Source of the DNA: Hermatobates lingyangjiaoensis
Lineage: Eukaryota > Arthropoda > Insecta > Hemiptera > Hermatobatidae
DNA length: 64,000 bases
Reading direction: 5' to 3'
Assembly (NCBI GenBank): GCA_026182355.1
Contig: JAPFBL010000366.1
Span: 62,001 to 126,000, forward strand
Part shown: one piece after another, positions 10,678 to 22,132 of the stretch
Position numbering within the stretch: the first letter of the stretch is position 1
Layout of the letters: every line of letters starts with the position of its first letter
Program-made: the position numbers and the translations under genes
Notes under the pieces: generated by a model
Seen by the model: only the letters and a program-made list of their open reading frames with translations
The model's database searches: none
What the model was told of the DNA's origin: nothing

Positions 10678-10696
10678 TATATATATAATATATATT
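10640..10696. repeat. (TA)n microsatellite
   Basis: Interrupted (TA)n following the short arm of foldback pair 2. Confidence 0.95.
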
Positions 10697-10699
10697 AGA

Positions 10700-11375
10700 C
10701 GGAAATTTATATTGAAAGTTGCTTAAGACATAAGTACCGTCATAAATGAAGGAAACATTTCCAAATAGTCTCGATCTTGAAGTTTCACAATAAACAAGGT
10801 TAAGGGGGTTTGCCTATCTCTAAACCTTCGAAGGTTTCGAAAACAAGCAAACAGACTCCAACTTTATTATATTAGATTACTAAAAGCCGGCATAATTCCA
10901 CATTATATACAATTTGCATATGATAAGTCTTTCAGTATTATTACAATATCGTCAAATAATTTACACTATTGGTTTAAAAAGATTACGCAAGATAAATTCA
11001 ATCATCTAGAGTTATGGACGTGAAAATGTTAATATTTTCTTATCATGAATTTGACAGATGTACAAAGTAACACTGAATCTGTTCATATGAAGTGGGCCAA
11101 ATATAAATATTAAAGAAATTCCATCTAAACGAGTTTACAGACTGAAAGAAAACATGCAATATAATAATGGAGTAAACTGGGACAACATTCATTAACTAAA
11201 CACCTGTCTGCAAGGAGACATTCATAGTGCAAATAATGATATCGTTATTTATTTGCCAACCTGTCAACTGGTTTATTATGTTTAAACAAAGTGGGAATAG
11301 CAGAATAACAAACATGAGTTTAGAAGAAAAGAAAAAAGAACTATGATAGCACTAAAACTATTATTTTGGTGGAAT
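10700..11375. other. No feature recognised
   Basis: A+T-rich sequence without recognisable structure. Confidence 0.5.
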
Positions 11376-11480
11376 ATATATATATATATATATATATGAA
11401 CCGGTGTGTTCTGCAATCGTTCTATCAAACGGTCGATATATTATGAATCTGTTATATATATATATATATATGAACCGTTA
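11376..11480. repeat. Two (TA)n runs each followed by ATGAACCG
   Basis: (TA)n at about 11378-11397 and 11455-11471 are each followed by ATGAACCG, a short local duplication of microsatellite plus flank. Confidence 0.7.
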
Positions 11481-11635
11481 TGCAGTATTCAGAGGTGAAG
11501 TTTTTTTAAATTTAATTTTGTCATAAATTTAAAAAAATTTTAATTTACATATTATTATTATTTACTTTATTAATTCTTAATTTTCTGTTCTACACATAAA
11601 GAACTAGAACACTTTTCAGTTATAAACACGAGAAC

Positions 11636-11783
11636 AGTTTTTTCAGTTATTTCTCCTGAAGACGGTTCAACCGAAAATTAGAGACTGTGTGTGCTTTTAA
11701 TTTTTCTATGTTTCTTTATGTATATTGAACTGTATTTGTCTATTTCCGATCGTATTTTCATCGAAAAAGTATATATATATATA
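11636..11783 (+). mobile_element. PLE terminal repeat-like segment, family F
   Basis: Contains a well-formed ribozyme-like core (11652-11684) followed by ACTGTGTGTGCTTTTAA, the ATTGAACTGTATTTG word and a (TA)n terminus, where foldback pair 4 begins. Related copies: 5924-6021 and 27035-27150. Confidence 0.65.
11652..11684 (+). ncRNA. Hammerhead-like core (family F), best stem I of the class
   Basis: TCTC (11652-11655), CTGAAGA (656-662), extra C663, stem II GGT/ACC (664-672), GAA (673-675), palindrome AATT (676-679), A680 as cleavage base and GAGA (681-684). TCTC and GAGA form 4 perfect stem I pairs. Stem III as AATT could form only between two molecules. All conserved core bases are present apart from the extra nucleotide before stem II. 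Confidence 0.6.
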
Positions 11784-11786
11784 TAA

Positions 11787-12066
11787 TCATTAAAGTGAAC
11801 CTTAGTCTCAGTACTACGATCTTCTGACTAATAAAAAATTCAATGTTCCGAAACAATTTTCTTTTATCAGGGGTAAATCGAAATAGGAGTTGGCCAAGTG
11901 ACATGTTTATCCTTGTGAAACTTATCACTTGGGCAACTCCTATTTCGATTAACCCCTGATAGAAGAAAATTGGTTCCTAACATGGAATCTCTGAGTCAGA
12001 AGATCGTGAATCCCGAGACTGCTGTTCACTTTAATGGAAATCTGGTGCCTATCTCTACTAATACAT
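11787..12066. mobile_element. PLE foldback pair 4
   Basis: Arms 11787-11899 and 11923-12033 are inverted (AAATAGGAGTTG.CCAAGTGA and complement at the centre; CAGAAGATCGT near the ends). The left arm stops at the FN codons and abuts (TA)n. The right arm continues about 33 nt (12034-12066) in a frame ending VPISTNTY, a diverged version of the LLPKYTNIY tail. Confidence 0.65.
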
Positions 12067-12069
12067 ATG

Positions 12070-12990
12070 TCAAACGATTATAAGAAAAAAAAAACACGTA
12101 GAAACAACAAAACTCACATAAATATTTCAATTTCGGCGTTATCAGTAGTAGAACTGACCTAAAACTCAGGTTCTTAAGGATTTCAAATTTACAATTAATT
12201 AACAACCAACATTTCGTTGAAAACAGTTCTGCATTATCAGAACTAAAAACAATTTACTGAGAAATATTAATATCACAAGTAACACTGGAAAAGTACCTCC
12301 ACAGAATACTAAAAACAAAAAAAAATACTGAAGTAAAAAATCAAAACAAAGAATATTATTAATATTTGTTTACTCATAAGAAATAATCCGTATTTAAACA
12401 TAACTATTTTTGTAATGGAATGTATTCAACAAACATGCCACGATAAGGCTCGTAACCTTGATGTCTATAAAAATACTAGAAAATGAAGAAAATCAATTAT
12501 GACATCAATCAACGGTAGACATAATCAATCAAACGAGAACATGTTATCGCTTTAATAAAGCTTCACTGGACGACATATCTGGTTCATCAAAGGCAGATGG
12601 AGTAGTAGCAAAAAACAGCAATTTCTTAATACCAAGTTGTTGTAAACATTCTTATCCAAGTTTTCATTTTTTATTATATCATTGATTTGTATTTATAATA
12701 TATGAGCTAGAAATGGCATATAAAAACTATTTTTTTATCATGTAAAAGATAAATAACTTTATAAAATAATTAAAAATTTCATTAATTTTCTATTAAAAAA
12801 ATGCTCTCTTTGCAGAAGAATTAAACATTTTAAGTTACAATTAAGTCTTAAAGATTGTGGATCTATACTTGTCAAATCTTTTGAGGGATTGTAATGAAAT
12901 TACACATACAAATAATTCTTTTTTAGAGTACGAGTTGTATATATATAGTTTACTTTAAAGCGTTTGTTGTCCTTTGTGGATCGTTTTCTT
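12070..12990. other. No feature recognised
   Basis: A+T-rich, short frames only. Confidence 0.5.
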
Positions 12991-12994
12991 GATG

Positions 12995-13037
<43 letters not shown>

Positions 13038-13038
<1 letters not shown>

Positions 13039-13188
13039 CGCGCTCCGTTCTTCGACGTGGGGAGATCTCTCTCACTTCGTCCTCTCTTCTAGTCTACTCT
13101 CCTGAAGACGAACAACAGTTCGAAATATTGAATTCTGTAAGTGTTCTTTTTAGTCTCTTTTCTGTGTCGTGCTTTGTGTAATTTAAAG

Positions 13189-13189
<1 letters not shown>
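13038..13189 (+). mobile_element. PLE terminal repeat-like segment, family C
   Basis: Plus-strand match to 4263-4420. It is bounded on both sides by (TA)n (12998-13036 and 13189-13218). The core lies at 13100-13131, followed by TTCTGTAAGTGTTC and GTGTCGTGCTTTGTG. Confidence 0.75.
13100..13131 (+). ncRNA. Hammerhead-like core (family C)
   Basis: CTGAAGA (13102-13108), extra C109, stem II GAAC/GTTC with loop AACA (110-121), GAA (122-124), ATAT (125-128), T129 and GA. Stem I is only 2 bp (TC/GA). Confidence 0.5.
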
Positions 13190-13218
<29 letters not shown>

Positions 13219-13222
<4 letters not shown>

Positions 13223-13352
13223 AGAAGAAGTATAAATGAGTCATTATCAGCCTTTGGAGCGATATACCATCTATTCCTGACGACGAGGACATCGAAATAT
13301 AGTAGTGAGTTCAGTGGTTTCCTTTCTATGTGTTCTTTTTTAAATTCTAGTT
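13219..13352 (+). mobile_element. PLE terminal repeat-like segment, family D
   Basis: Matches 37486-37620 and 63787-63866 on the minus strand: GAGTCATTATCAGCCTTTGG, CCTGACGACGAGGAC, ATAGTAGTGAGTTCAGTG, and a TTCTAGTTTATA end into (TA)n. Its CTGACGA..GAAA core has a poor stem II. Confidence 0.65.
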
Positions 13353-13370
13353 TATATATATATATATATA

Positions 13371-13453
13371 TAAGATTTCACACAAACACGTGAAATAACA
13401 ATCAATGATCAAATTACAATTTTTTTTCCCCATTTCATATTGTGGTTTGGTCA
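13371..13453. mobile_element. Family A element, internal deletion
   Basis: Has the one-sided tail AAGATTTCACACAAACACG, the GATCAAATTACAAT terminus, and immediately the complementary CATTTCATATTGTGGTTTGG terminus. The ribozyme-bearing centre is absent. (TA)n lies on both sides. Confidence 0.75.
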
Positions 13454-13489
13454 TATATATTATATATATATAGATATATATATATCAAT

Positions 13490-14050
13490 TTAATAGGGGT
13501 AAACACAGTCAATGATAGTAATTTCAAAATTACGTTTCAAAATATAGATTTTTGTGAATTATTTTTCATTAGTACTATGTGGTATTATCTCATTATAGAT
13601 AACTATACAACTAGTCTTCATGAAAACTTGTTTTGGTTTTGACAAGAAAACAAAGTTTTGCGGAAACTTATTTTATAATATCCAATAAAAAGTAGGTTTC
13701 ATTAAAATAAATAAAAATCCATGTTGTCCATTGAATTCAATTCACTATGAAACATTGATTCATACTTTGAAATTTTATGCAGAACTCCATACAATCAAAG
13801 TTTAATTAAACAAAGGACGGAAAGTGAAAAGCTAAGGAAGAAGAAATTATTCTCGTTTCTACTTTCATGCTAAAATCAGATAAACTTAAAGGAAACAGTT
13901 AGTGTTCGACGCGTTGGTTTCGTGAAAATTTTTGTTTATGTGGAGTTTTTGCATTTTCAGCTATAAGGAAACCAAGGACAAGTCTAGTCAATTTATGTTA
14001 CAAAGTAGTCCTAGGTTTCATGTTCCATCCTCAGACGAATTGATTGGTCC
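13490..14050. other. No feature recognised
   Basis: A+T-rich with a 66-codon plus-strand frame (13442-13642) that starts in (TA)n and has no recognisable motif. Confidence 0.45.
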
Positions 14051-14545
14051 ATGTCCACAACAAGATGGCTAATAGGAAAAACCATTATTCCATGGATTTT
14101 TTACGGTATTGATATATTACATGAATGAGGTAGTGTTATTAAATTTGTCAATCTGAGACCAAACACATGACATGAATTGGAGCAATTAAAAAAGATCAAT
14201 TGAGAATGTCCTCAACAAGATAACTGAATTATTCAATGGATCTGTAATAATATTGACATGCTACATGAATGTGATCACACATATCACCACTGCAAATTCT
14301 TTGAATGAGTTGTACCATGAAATTCAACCTTGGTTCAAGTAAATAACATGAATTGTAGTTAATTAAGAAATAGCAATTGAGAATGTCCACAGTAAGGTGA
14401 CTAATAGGAAAATCATTATTCCATGGAGCTGTAACGATACTGATATGTGGCCATACATATCACAGTAACTTCTTTGAATGGTACTACTATTAAATTTGTC
14501 AACCTTAGCTCAACCACATAACATGAATTGGAGCTCAATTAAGAA
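14050..14545. repeat. Minisatellite, three degenerate units of about 155-177 bp
   Basis: Units start ATGTCC(A/T)CA at 14051, 14206 and 14383 and share ATTATTCCATGGA-type and ACATGAATTGGAG-type words, the latter spaced 175-177 bp (14172, 14349, 14525). No coding frame runs through. Confidence 0.6.
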
Positions 14546-17285
14546 TTTGTTCATGAAATCCATCTCTCCGTAGATTGGACCAATGTAAGACGTGCTGTCA
14601 CGACTTCAACAAGCAATCTGGCGAGTTGCCGACAGCGACCTTTGGGTTAGAACCATTGGGAAATGACAGGGACTATCAGAAGAGAGAGAGTGAGTGACTG
14701 CTTCAGCTAACAACTCTCTTTCTTGTTGAAATAATATCTCACTGATATAGACCAGCTCGCATTGTCCATGAATGTTATATGTAAATTATCATTTGAATTG
14801 TAAATTAATCTGAAAACACTGTCTGCGTTTCTTTCGACTGTTTAATTAGAAAAAACCGTAGAACCAAACAATATTTTATACCAGTTAAAATAAAATTACC
14901 TCTTATTTTTACTATGAGAAATCTCTTCGACTGAAAAATTGAAACTTTAACATAGCTATCTTCAATATTCAAAAGTCAACATATTTGCAATGAACGAAGT
15001 TAATTTATTAACTTGAATGAGCCTGATTAAAATTGTACCATTTTATTTATCATCGGACAGAGAAAAGACACTTTCATTATTCAGTGAAGAAGAGTCACGA
15101 TTTCATTCCTATAATTTAATTCCACTGTCAAATCTTCTTAAGGTAATATAGCTTAATTCATCATTCGGCCATCAACAGACATAGAAGGAGATAGATACAC
15201 AAAAGAAAGAGAAATGAGAACCTTATATAGGCGACCACTATTCTTAAGGTAGTCGAAGTTTATTCATGGGCTGGTTCATCATCAGAAAAGAGATATGAAG
15301 ATTTAATTTAGTTCCCATCATCACAATTTTTTATGGATGGTTAGCAGAACTAGTTATGGAAGTTAATTGAAGTGTTAATACGAGAATCATCAAAACAAGA
15401 AAGGAAGATGAGAAGATATCTGTAATAACAACTTCACATGAAAATCGAATTGAATTTATTTCATCAAAGTTGTTCAAAATGAAAAATTTAAAAAAAATCA
15501 TTTCCATCAATTACCTATCGGAGGCAAAGATATTCAAATTTATATTCATCAAAACATTGAGAAGGGATGAAGGGATTTCTGCATATAAAAAATACTACTA
15601 AGTAAAATCATCGGACAAAGGCAGTGCCAATTTCATTTGATGATAGCACCGACTGTACTTGACAACTTTTGTGATAGATATGTCAGTTTATCATCAAACA
15701 GGTGTACAGGAGAGTAAGGATTTGTTGTCACTTACGACAGATTGATTACAGGAAGTAGCTAATTCCTGATTACTTTAAATATATGTGAAAATTAATCACG
15801 AGCCAGTTATGATTCAAAAGTAATAATGGAAGTGCTTGTGAAAGAGGACTTGGTGCCAAGAGTGGAGGAGGAGGCAGCCTTATGCAGCCAAACGAAAATA
15901 ACGACTCAGGGAGCAATGTTCTCGGGGCATTTATCTTCCAAAAACCAACTCCACTTGCATCACCAACCTCAGAACAAAACAAACACCCCACAGATGATCT
16001 AAGAGTCTTACAGCTCAATTTAAAAACAAACCCCCAAATTATTTATAACTAGCGCAAAGCTTTCTCGGATAGATTAGTTTTGTAACTTGTAAAGACAAGC
16101 CAATCTCGACTAACACACAGAATGATTTTACGATGGGTTTTACTAAATTTTCAGGTTGTTTGAAGTGTTCGACTAGCAAAATAAATTTGCTATTTCTTAA
16201 TTTATAGTTATCTCTATTCTGACAGTTCTACCATGTAAAGTTTGAAGTCAATTACTTCAAATCCATACAGTGTTTTCTTTTAACAGTCTTAGACAGGATT
16301 CCAATTTTTATTTTTTCGAGGATAGTCTTAACTTCATAAAGTCTTTGGAACATAAATAAAGGAAATTCAAACATATGGTATTAAAATAAAATTATTCCAT
16401 AATTATTTTTGTCAAAAAAATTTCTGACTACAAGACAAAATACTAAAATGTATACAAACAGCAGGCGAAAACTATTTCGTCTTTCCATGGTGAAAGTTTT
16501 AAAACCTTTAATGTAATATTTCATTGTTTTTATTTTCAAAATTTTATGTTGTGAAGGTTTTAAATGATACTGAAACGACTGTTTTAGAAGTAAGGGACTG
16601 GAAAACTGGTAGATTCACGATATTATTGCAATAATCTATGTTGAGTCAAATAAGAGGACGTCAACTATTACAAATCTAGGAAAGTGGCCAATGTAAACAT
16701 CAGAAGGCGTTTTTAATCTCGATGTTCAAACAAAATGGCTCCAATGACATATTGGAGTGTTTTGTAACAAGATATTGTAATGAATATTGCAGTCACAACG
16801 TTAAGTGTTCGCCAATAGCATGTCATAAACATTGCGAACATCCGATGTTCACTTAGCAAAAAGTTTGATTAGGATTGATAGCCCATTAATCAGTTCGGAT
16901 TGTGTTGCTTGACGCAAATACGGAACACTTGAGAACAAATACTCCACTTATCTGAAAAAATATTCAAAAAGATCATTTATTTTGAAATGTTTTTATTTTT
17001 ATATAATTTTCATAGTAAATTTACAAAATAAATAAACACTATTTATATTAAAAGAAACAGAAAATGTAGGAATATTATCCTCAAACAAAATCTCAACCCC
17101 CCGAATCAGAAGAATGGATAAGCAGAAACTCCAGGAGGAGCTTAGGTCGTAATGGATGACACGAGAGAGCATGGATAGGCCCAAGATTGGATTCCAGTAC
17201 TAAACACTCCTCGTGAGTACGATGGTTATCTAAACAGAGAAAAAGTTCTGTCAGTTCTTTTTAAGTAATCTAATAAATGGATATA
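14546..17285. other. No feature recognised over about 2.7 kb
   Basis: Only short frames. The 82-codon minus-strand frame at 15770-16018 has no recognisable motif. No repeat family shared with the rest of the window was noticed. Confidence 0.45.
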
Positions 17286-17291
17286 GTAGTA

Positions 17292-17722
17292 GGGGGCCAG
17301 GTTAGCTCAGTGGTTAACGTACTCGCCTCTGGACTGGTAGTCCGGAGTTCGATTCTCACCTGACCCTTGATTTATTCACGCGAGAAGTGAACAAATCTGA
17401 GTATGTTGTCCCTCAGAGAGGACGTTAAGCCTTCGGTCCCGTGTCTGTACGAATTTCCGGTAAGAAACATCCCTACTCTATATACATTCGAGTTAGGCAA
17501 AATTTTGGACTCCCAATGTAGAATCAATCCTGATTGTGTAGTATCATCACAATGTTCGGCTTGTCACCTATCACCTATATGTTATGTTCCCTTGAGGGCA
17601 GCCACTGCAACCTAAATGGTTGGCCACTACTACTACTTGTTTTCAGGTATGTACGCTACGCTACGTTTCAGGTACCTACGATGTCAGAGTACCCGCTAGG
17701 GGATTGATTGAAACAATAAAAA
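17292..17722 (+). mobile_element. Full-length tRNA-derived SINE with target-site duplication
   Basis: The head is tRNA-like: TAGCTCAGTGG fits an A box and GAGTTCGATTC a B box, the internal RNA polymerase III promoter. The body includes GAGAGGACGTTAAGCC and GACTCCCAATGTAGAATC, and the tail ends in A-rich AAACAATAAAAAA. Flanking 17-bp sequences at 17275-17291 and 17723-17739 differ at one position, which marks a retroposition target duplication. It serves as the reference for older copies at 1021, 45020, 56265, 59925 and 60260. Confidence 0.85.
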
Positions 17723-17739
17723 AAATGGATATAGTAATA

Positions 17740-19180
17740 ACATTTCACAAAAAAACACGTGAAAAAAAATAAACATTAAAACTACAGTAATACATTCAGA
17801 AATTTAACTAAGGCCTTTCGAACAAATAACTGGTCCTCGAAAGAGTAACACAACGACCAAGATGAAATTATAACATGCTCGCCAAAGAGACAGGCCTGTA
17901 ACAAGCTTTCGATACTATCTTTCTAAAAGTTTTCGGTCTTCGTAAAGGAACATTAGGAAAGCCGGTTCGCTGGGTCAGAGAATGGGAGCGAATGAGTGAG
18001 GTAGGCAGATTTATTATCTTGCTGTAATTACTGAAGCAAGCTATATGCAATTAAGTTTTTGTGTAGGCGTGGCAATGTCACGACAGTTATCACAATGACT
18101 TACTCCCTGTTTCGTAACTTTACATATTTTACAAAGTTATTACAACTATTCAGCTACCAAACACAATCTTACTCCAAAATGTTTTACAGTAATTGTAATA
18201 AATCAAGCATTAAAATTGTTGTGAAAAGTTTAATTTAGGTCGTAATCTAAGACAAGAAATATTACTGCAACCTTTAATTAGTCCAATCACCCCCACCTAA
18301 GCGGGCAGGTCAATTTACGTCATCACTGGGTACGCCTAACTGGTAATATACTCACAAGTAATGCTCGATTTAGACCTTATCACACCTAAAGCTCACAAAA
18401 TTGCATTTATCACCAGTGCAATACACAAGAAAATGAAAAAAAAACCGACCATACCCTCACTCGATACACTCCACTGACTCCTGAGTGGAACACATCCACT
18501 GAGATGTTTTCTTCACTGTTTCACCACCTAACAATCCTTAATAACTATTGCACCTCACCTTCATGATAAATACAACATATAATTAAAAAAAAAAGTGAAT
18601 TCTTACTATTATAAAGAAAGCCTAAAAAAATACTATTTTATTTTAAAAAAGTTTTCTATATTTTTATTCCCATAAAAATGTCTTCAATTGTAAACTGGAA
18701 ATATATATTTTGTTTAAAATTACAAAGAAATTGTAAAAGGAAAAAGACAAATATTATGTAATTCAAAGTAAAATAATTGCTAAAGACAATTATTTATTTT
18801 CAGTAAAGATGACAGAAGTTAACCGCATCACTGGACGCGGCTAGAACTTGCAAGGCTGACACGACATACCATTGACTCCACGAGTAATGTGACTAATGGG
18901 TAACGAATTATTAATGAGCCACGCTTTCACTCTTTGACTAGCAGAAAAGACGTAAAGCAAGGCTTTAAGTGTGGGACAAAAGAAAATACAGCTATAATTC
19001 TTTATAATAATGAAACTCTGCACCAACTATGGAATGATGATTATTATTATAAGAAGTGGATACTTCTCTTACATGAAAATAAAATTTTCCTGATATTGGC
19101 TTGCGGCGCCTGCAACGTAAAAGAGACATTTTGTTATAATATGTTAAATAGGTATTACTTGCACAAAAATAGACTAATTA
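17740..19180. other. No gene recognised
   Basis: Short frames only (longest 61 codons). Part of 18290-18420 is less A+T-rich but unassigned. Confidence 0.45.
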
Positions 19181-19779
19181 TAAAATTCATCGGTGATCTA
19201 TATTAAATATTATGTATAATAATTATGTTGTCAGTATATCAGAAGTTTTTAGTTATATTATTTAAAAATATGATGTAGTCAGTATGAGACTGGGTCAGTC
19301 AGTTAGCATCACTGGGTGAGGTCACTCCAGAGACCATAGTTCAAAAGATTCTCCAAAATGAAGATAACTGGTCAAAAGCTGCAAACTTTGTAGAGGCGGT
19401 TCTCCGTCATAAGAAGAATGAAAGTGGTGTCAGGCAAAGGCAATGATAACTCATAGGTGAACGAATGGGGACAAGAAGGTGAATGCTATTCAGGAGGACT
19501 GAGGCACCGGCATGAAGTAATGTGCAAACGGTTTCCGTGTCGGGTATTGCCAGGAAATAGGATGTGGTTTTTTTAGTGGGTCGGGACCCCCAACCCCACA
19601 TACCCTAAGCAAGACGTCTTGCTAAGGGATCTGATGAACAGATTTTTCCACATCCTACGACGAAAAAAAAAGTATGAGACTCAGTTGACTCATCATAAAA
19701 ATTCATCAGTGATCAATATTAAATATTATTTATAATAATTATGTTGTCAGTATATCAGAGATTTTTAGTTATATTAGTA
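19180..19779. repeat. About 80-bp direct repeats flanking a retroposon-like insert
   Basis: 19180-19260 and 19697-19779 are the same sequence (AAATTCATCGGTGATC..., GTTGTCAGTATATCAGA...). Between them lies a less A+T-rich segment with CCAGGAAATAGGATGTGG and CACATCCTACGACG followed by A8, which looks like the 3' end of a LINE or other retroposon. I could not name the family. Confidence 0.5.
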
Positions 19780-19784
19780 TCCGT

Positions 19785-21825
19785 TGATCTCCGATCGCAG
19801 TCTTCTATCATTGGCATTAAGATACCAAATGAATGCCCATGACCAAGGGAAGACCCAGATTAAATCTTTACAGGCCAAATCACAACTCAACTTTGCTCAT
19901 TTAGTATAAAATGTTTGAATCCTCTGCCAGTTCCTTTAAGTGACAGAAACCCTTAACAGAGCCTTTGTGTTTTGCAACACACGAAAAGAGGCTTCTACAA
20001 ACTGCAAAAACACAAATATTACTACAAACTTATCAACTTTTATTGTATTTGAAATTTTTGCATAATATTGCTATTTTAAAGCTACTAATTAATAATTATA
20101 CTTCATGAGTTATAATACAAATATTTTTTATTGAGATAAAAATAAACTTATCTTATACTTAGTTTTTACTTAAAATTGCTGTCAACCCGTGTAGTACTAA
20201 AATAAGTGCACAGTATAAACTAACAGACACTAAATCTAGTGTCACTTTCAAGATATCAGTTGTCATTTGATTGCAACAAACTTTTGATATTTAAAAAGCT
20301 TTGATAACTATAGGGTGAAAAAATTATATATTTTTGGTATTTATATAAAAGAATAATTATAGGAGTAGCATATATAATGAGATAACTGATTGAGTATTTA
20401 TGGGAATTGTGAGTGTACCTTTGGAATCCCATTGCAGAGTATAGAGGTCAAAGGGTGTAGCTGACTGTATGGAAACATATGTGAAGCTAGCAGGCATGAA
20501 CGAAACTCTCACATGAATGGATAAGGGAGTACGCTATGAAATGAATACTGAGAGGATGGAGTAGTTGGTAGTCGACCTTGACAACCGGGATCCTTTCGGG
20601 TAGAGATAATACGAGAAAGGCATTCGACAACATTGCATCAGATTTGCCATAACAGTGCTTTATAACAGCTAAAGTCCAGTTACTTTAAAAACAAAAACAC
20701 AAAAAAAACAACATATTTTTAATACATGGTTTGTTGAAGAATGCAAAAGAACGAGTAAATAGCCTTGACTTAGAATAGTGCGCAGAAGTAAGAAACCCGT
20801 TTAATTGAGGCACATTCACAATCGTTTTCTTTTTATTGGTCTTTAGCAAGATAGAGCCTTGACTTTACACAAATGTCCACGGGTATGCCACTGAGAGAAA
20901 GGAGTCTCACAAACATATCTTTCTTAAAGCATCCTAGCAATCTGTGACCAATAAACCTACTGGTTCCTCAAAAGTACATACGAATCGCTTAAATTTCCAC
21001 CATAAGTAATACAGTAATACACTTTTCTAAAGAAAAAAATTTATATTTTATATCAAAAGTCGATTATCTTAGAATCATAGCACCATGGTAGGCCAAACTT
21101 AATAAAAAATGTGAATATTTATTATAGTAGATAAAAAAACCTTATATTTTTAAATATAAAATATAACTTTTTTACAATGCTAAATAAAATCATGTTGTCT
21201 GAAATAATCAAATAATTTGTTTTAATTATTTAATAGAAGTTTTGTCTCTGAAGTGTTCATTCAACACCAGTCCTTTTCTACCCCTTCTTTCCGAAAAGGA
21301 TTTATAAAGTATGGTTCGTAGAGTGGCAACACTGCACTCTTAGTAACTATCTTAGAGCAGCTCTATAAATAATAAGGTACACTATTATATACTGGTACAA
21401 TAATATTTAGTTATCTTTCAACAATTAACGAAAAATGAAATACCTTACAAGTACACATCCTTCCTCATTCCGCTTTCGGATTTTGTCTATCAGTGGATTA
21501 TCCTACATTTATTACTTTGAATTGATTCTTCTTTTTCGACTTATTCTATTATAAGTTGCAGGATTAAATATTTTTTGAATCTCATCTATTTAAAAATGAG
21601 ATTACATTTTTAATTGTTTACTGTTTCTGTGTTCATCATTCATTGTTTGGTCTTCTACGAAACCTAGCACCACTAACATAACAATATGGTTATGTAAAAA
21701 ATAAAACAAAATAAATCACCTGTCAGTTGGTAATTTTGTTCGTTAAGAACAATAAAACTAGTCTCAATTTTGCAAATAATTTATTAACGTATGCACATGA
21801 AGTGGGTAGTACTCGATGAAGTACA
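19785..21825. other. No feature recognised over about 2 kb
   Basis: A+T-rich, frames short, no familiar repeat. Confidence 0.45.
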
Positions 21826-21830
21826 GGATA

Positions 21831-21976
21831 CAAGATTTCACATAAACACGTGAAATAACAATCAATGATCAAACCACAATATCAAAATCCAGTTGCGTTT
21901 TTGACTCTGACGAAGACGGCTTGTTACGGTTGAAAGACTTAGTCTTTTTTTCCCATTTCATATTGTGGTTTGATCA
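21831..21976. mobile_element. Family A palindromic element, left arm shortened
   Basis: Has the tail AAGATTTCACATAAACACG, the GATCAAACCACAATATC terminus, then only the right arm with GACT-CTGACGA at 21903-21913, GTTACGGTTGAAAG, and the closing CATATTGTGGTTTGATCA. One base is missing in the AGATCT palindrome (AGACTT), so the core is damaged. Confidence 0.8.
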
Positions 21977-22132
21977 TCGTACTATAGGATAGACAATAAA
22001 AAGGTCATAAACGTACTATTTTATTACAATAGCATACGTTGGCACGTTATAGTTTTGGCAATCAGAAAGCAGTCTGATCACATTCTCCAAAGGGTTTTCA
22101 ATGGTATTTATGGTATATAAATATAATGGTAT

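Noticed and set aside
17297..17366. Possible functional tRNA gene
   Set aside because: A and B boxes are present, but the cloverleaf is imperfect and the sequence continues into a repeated SINE body with target duplication.
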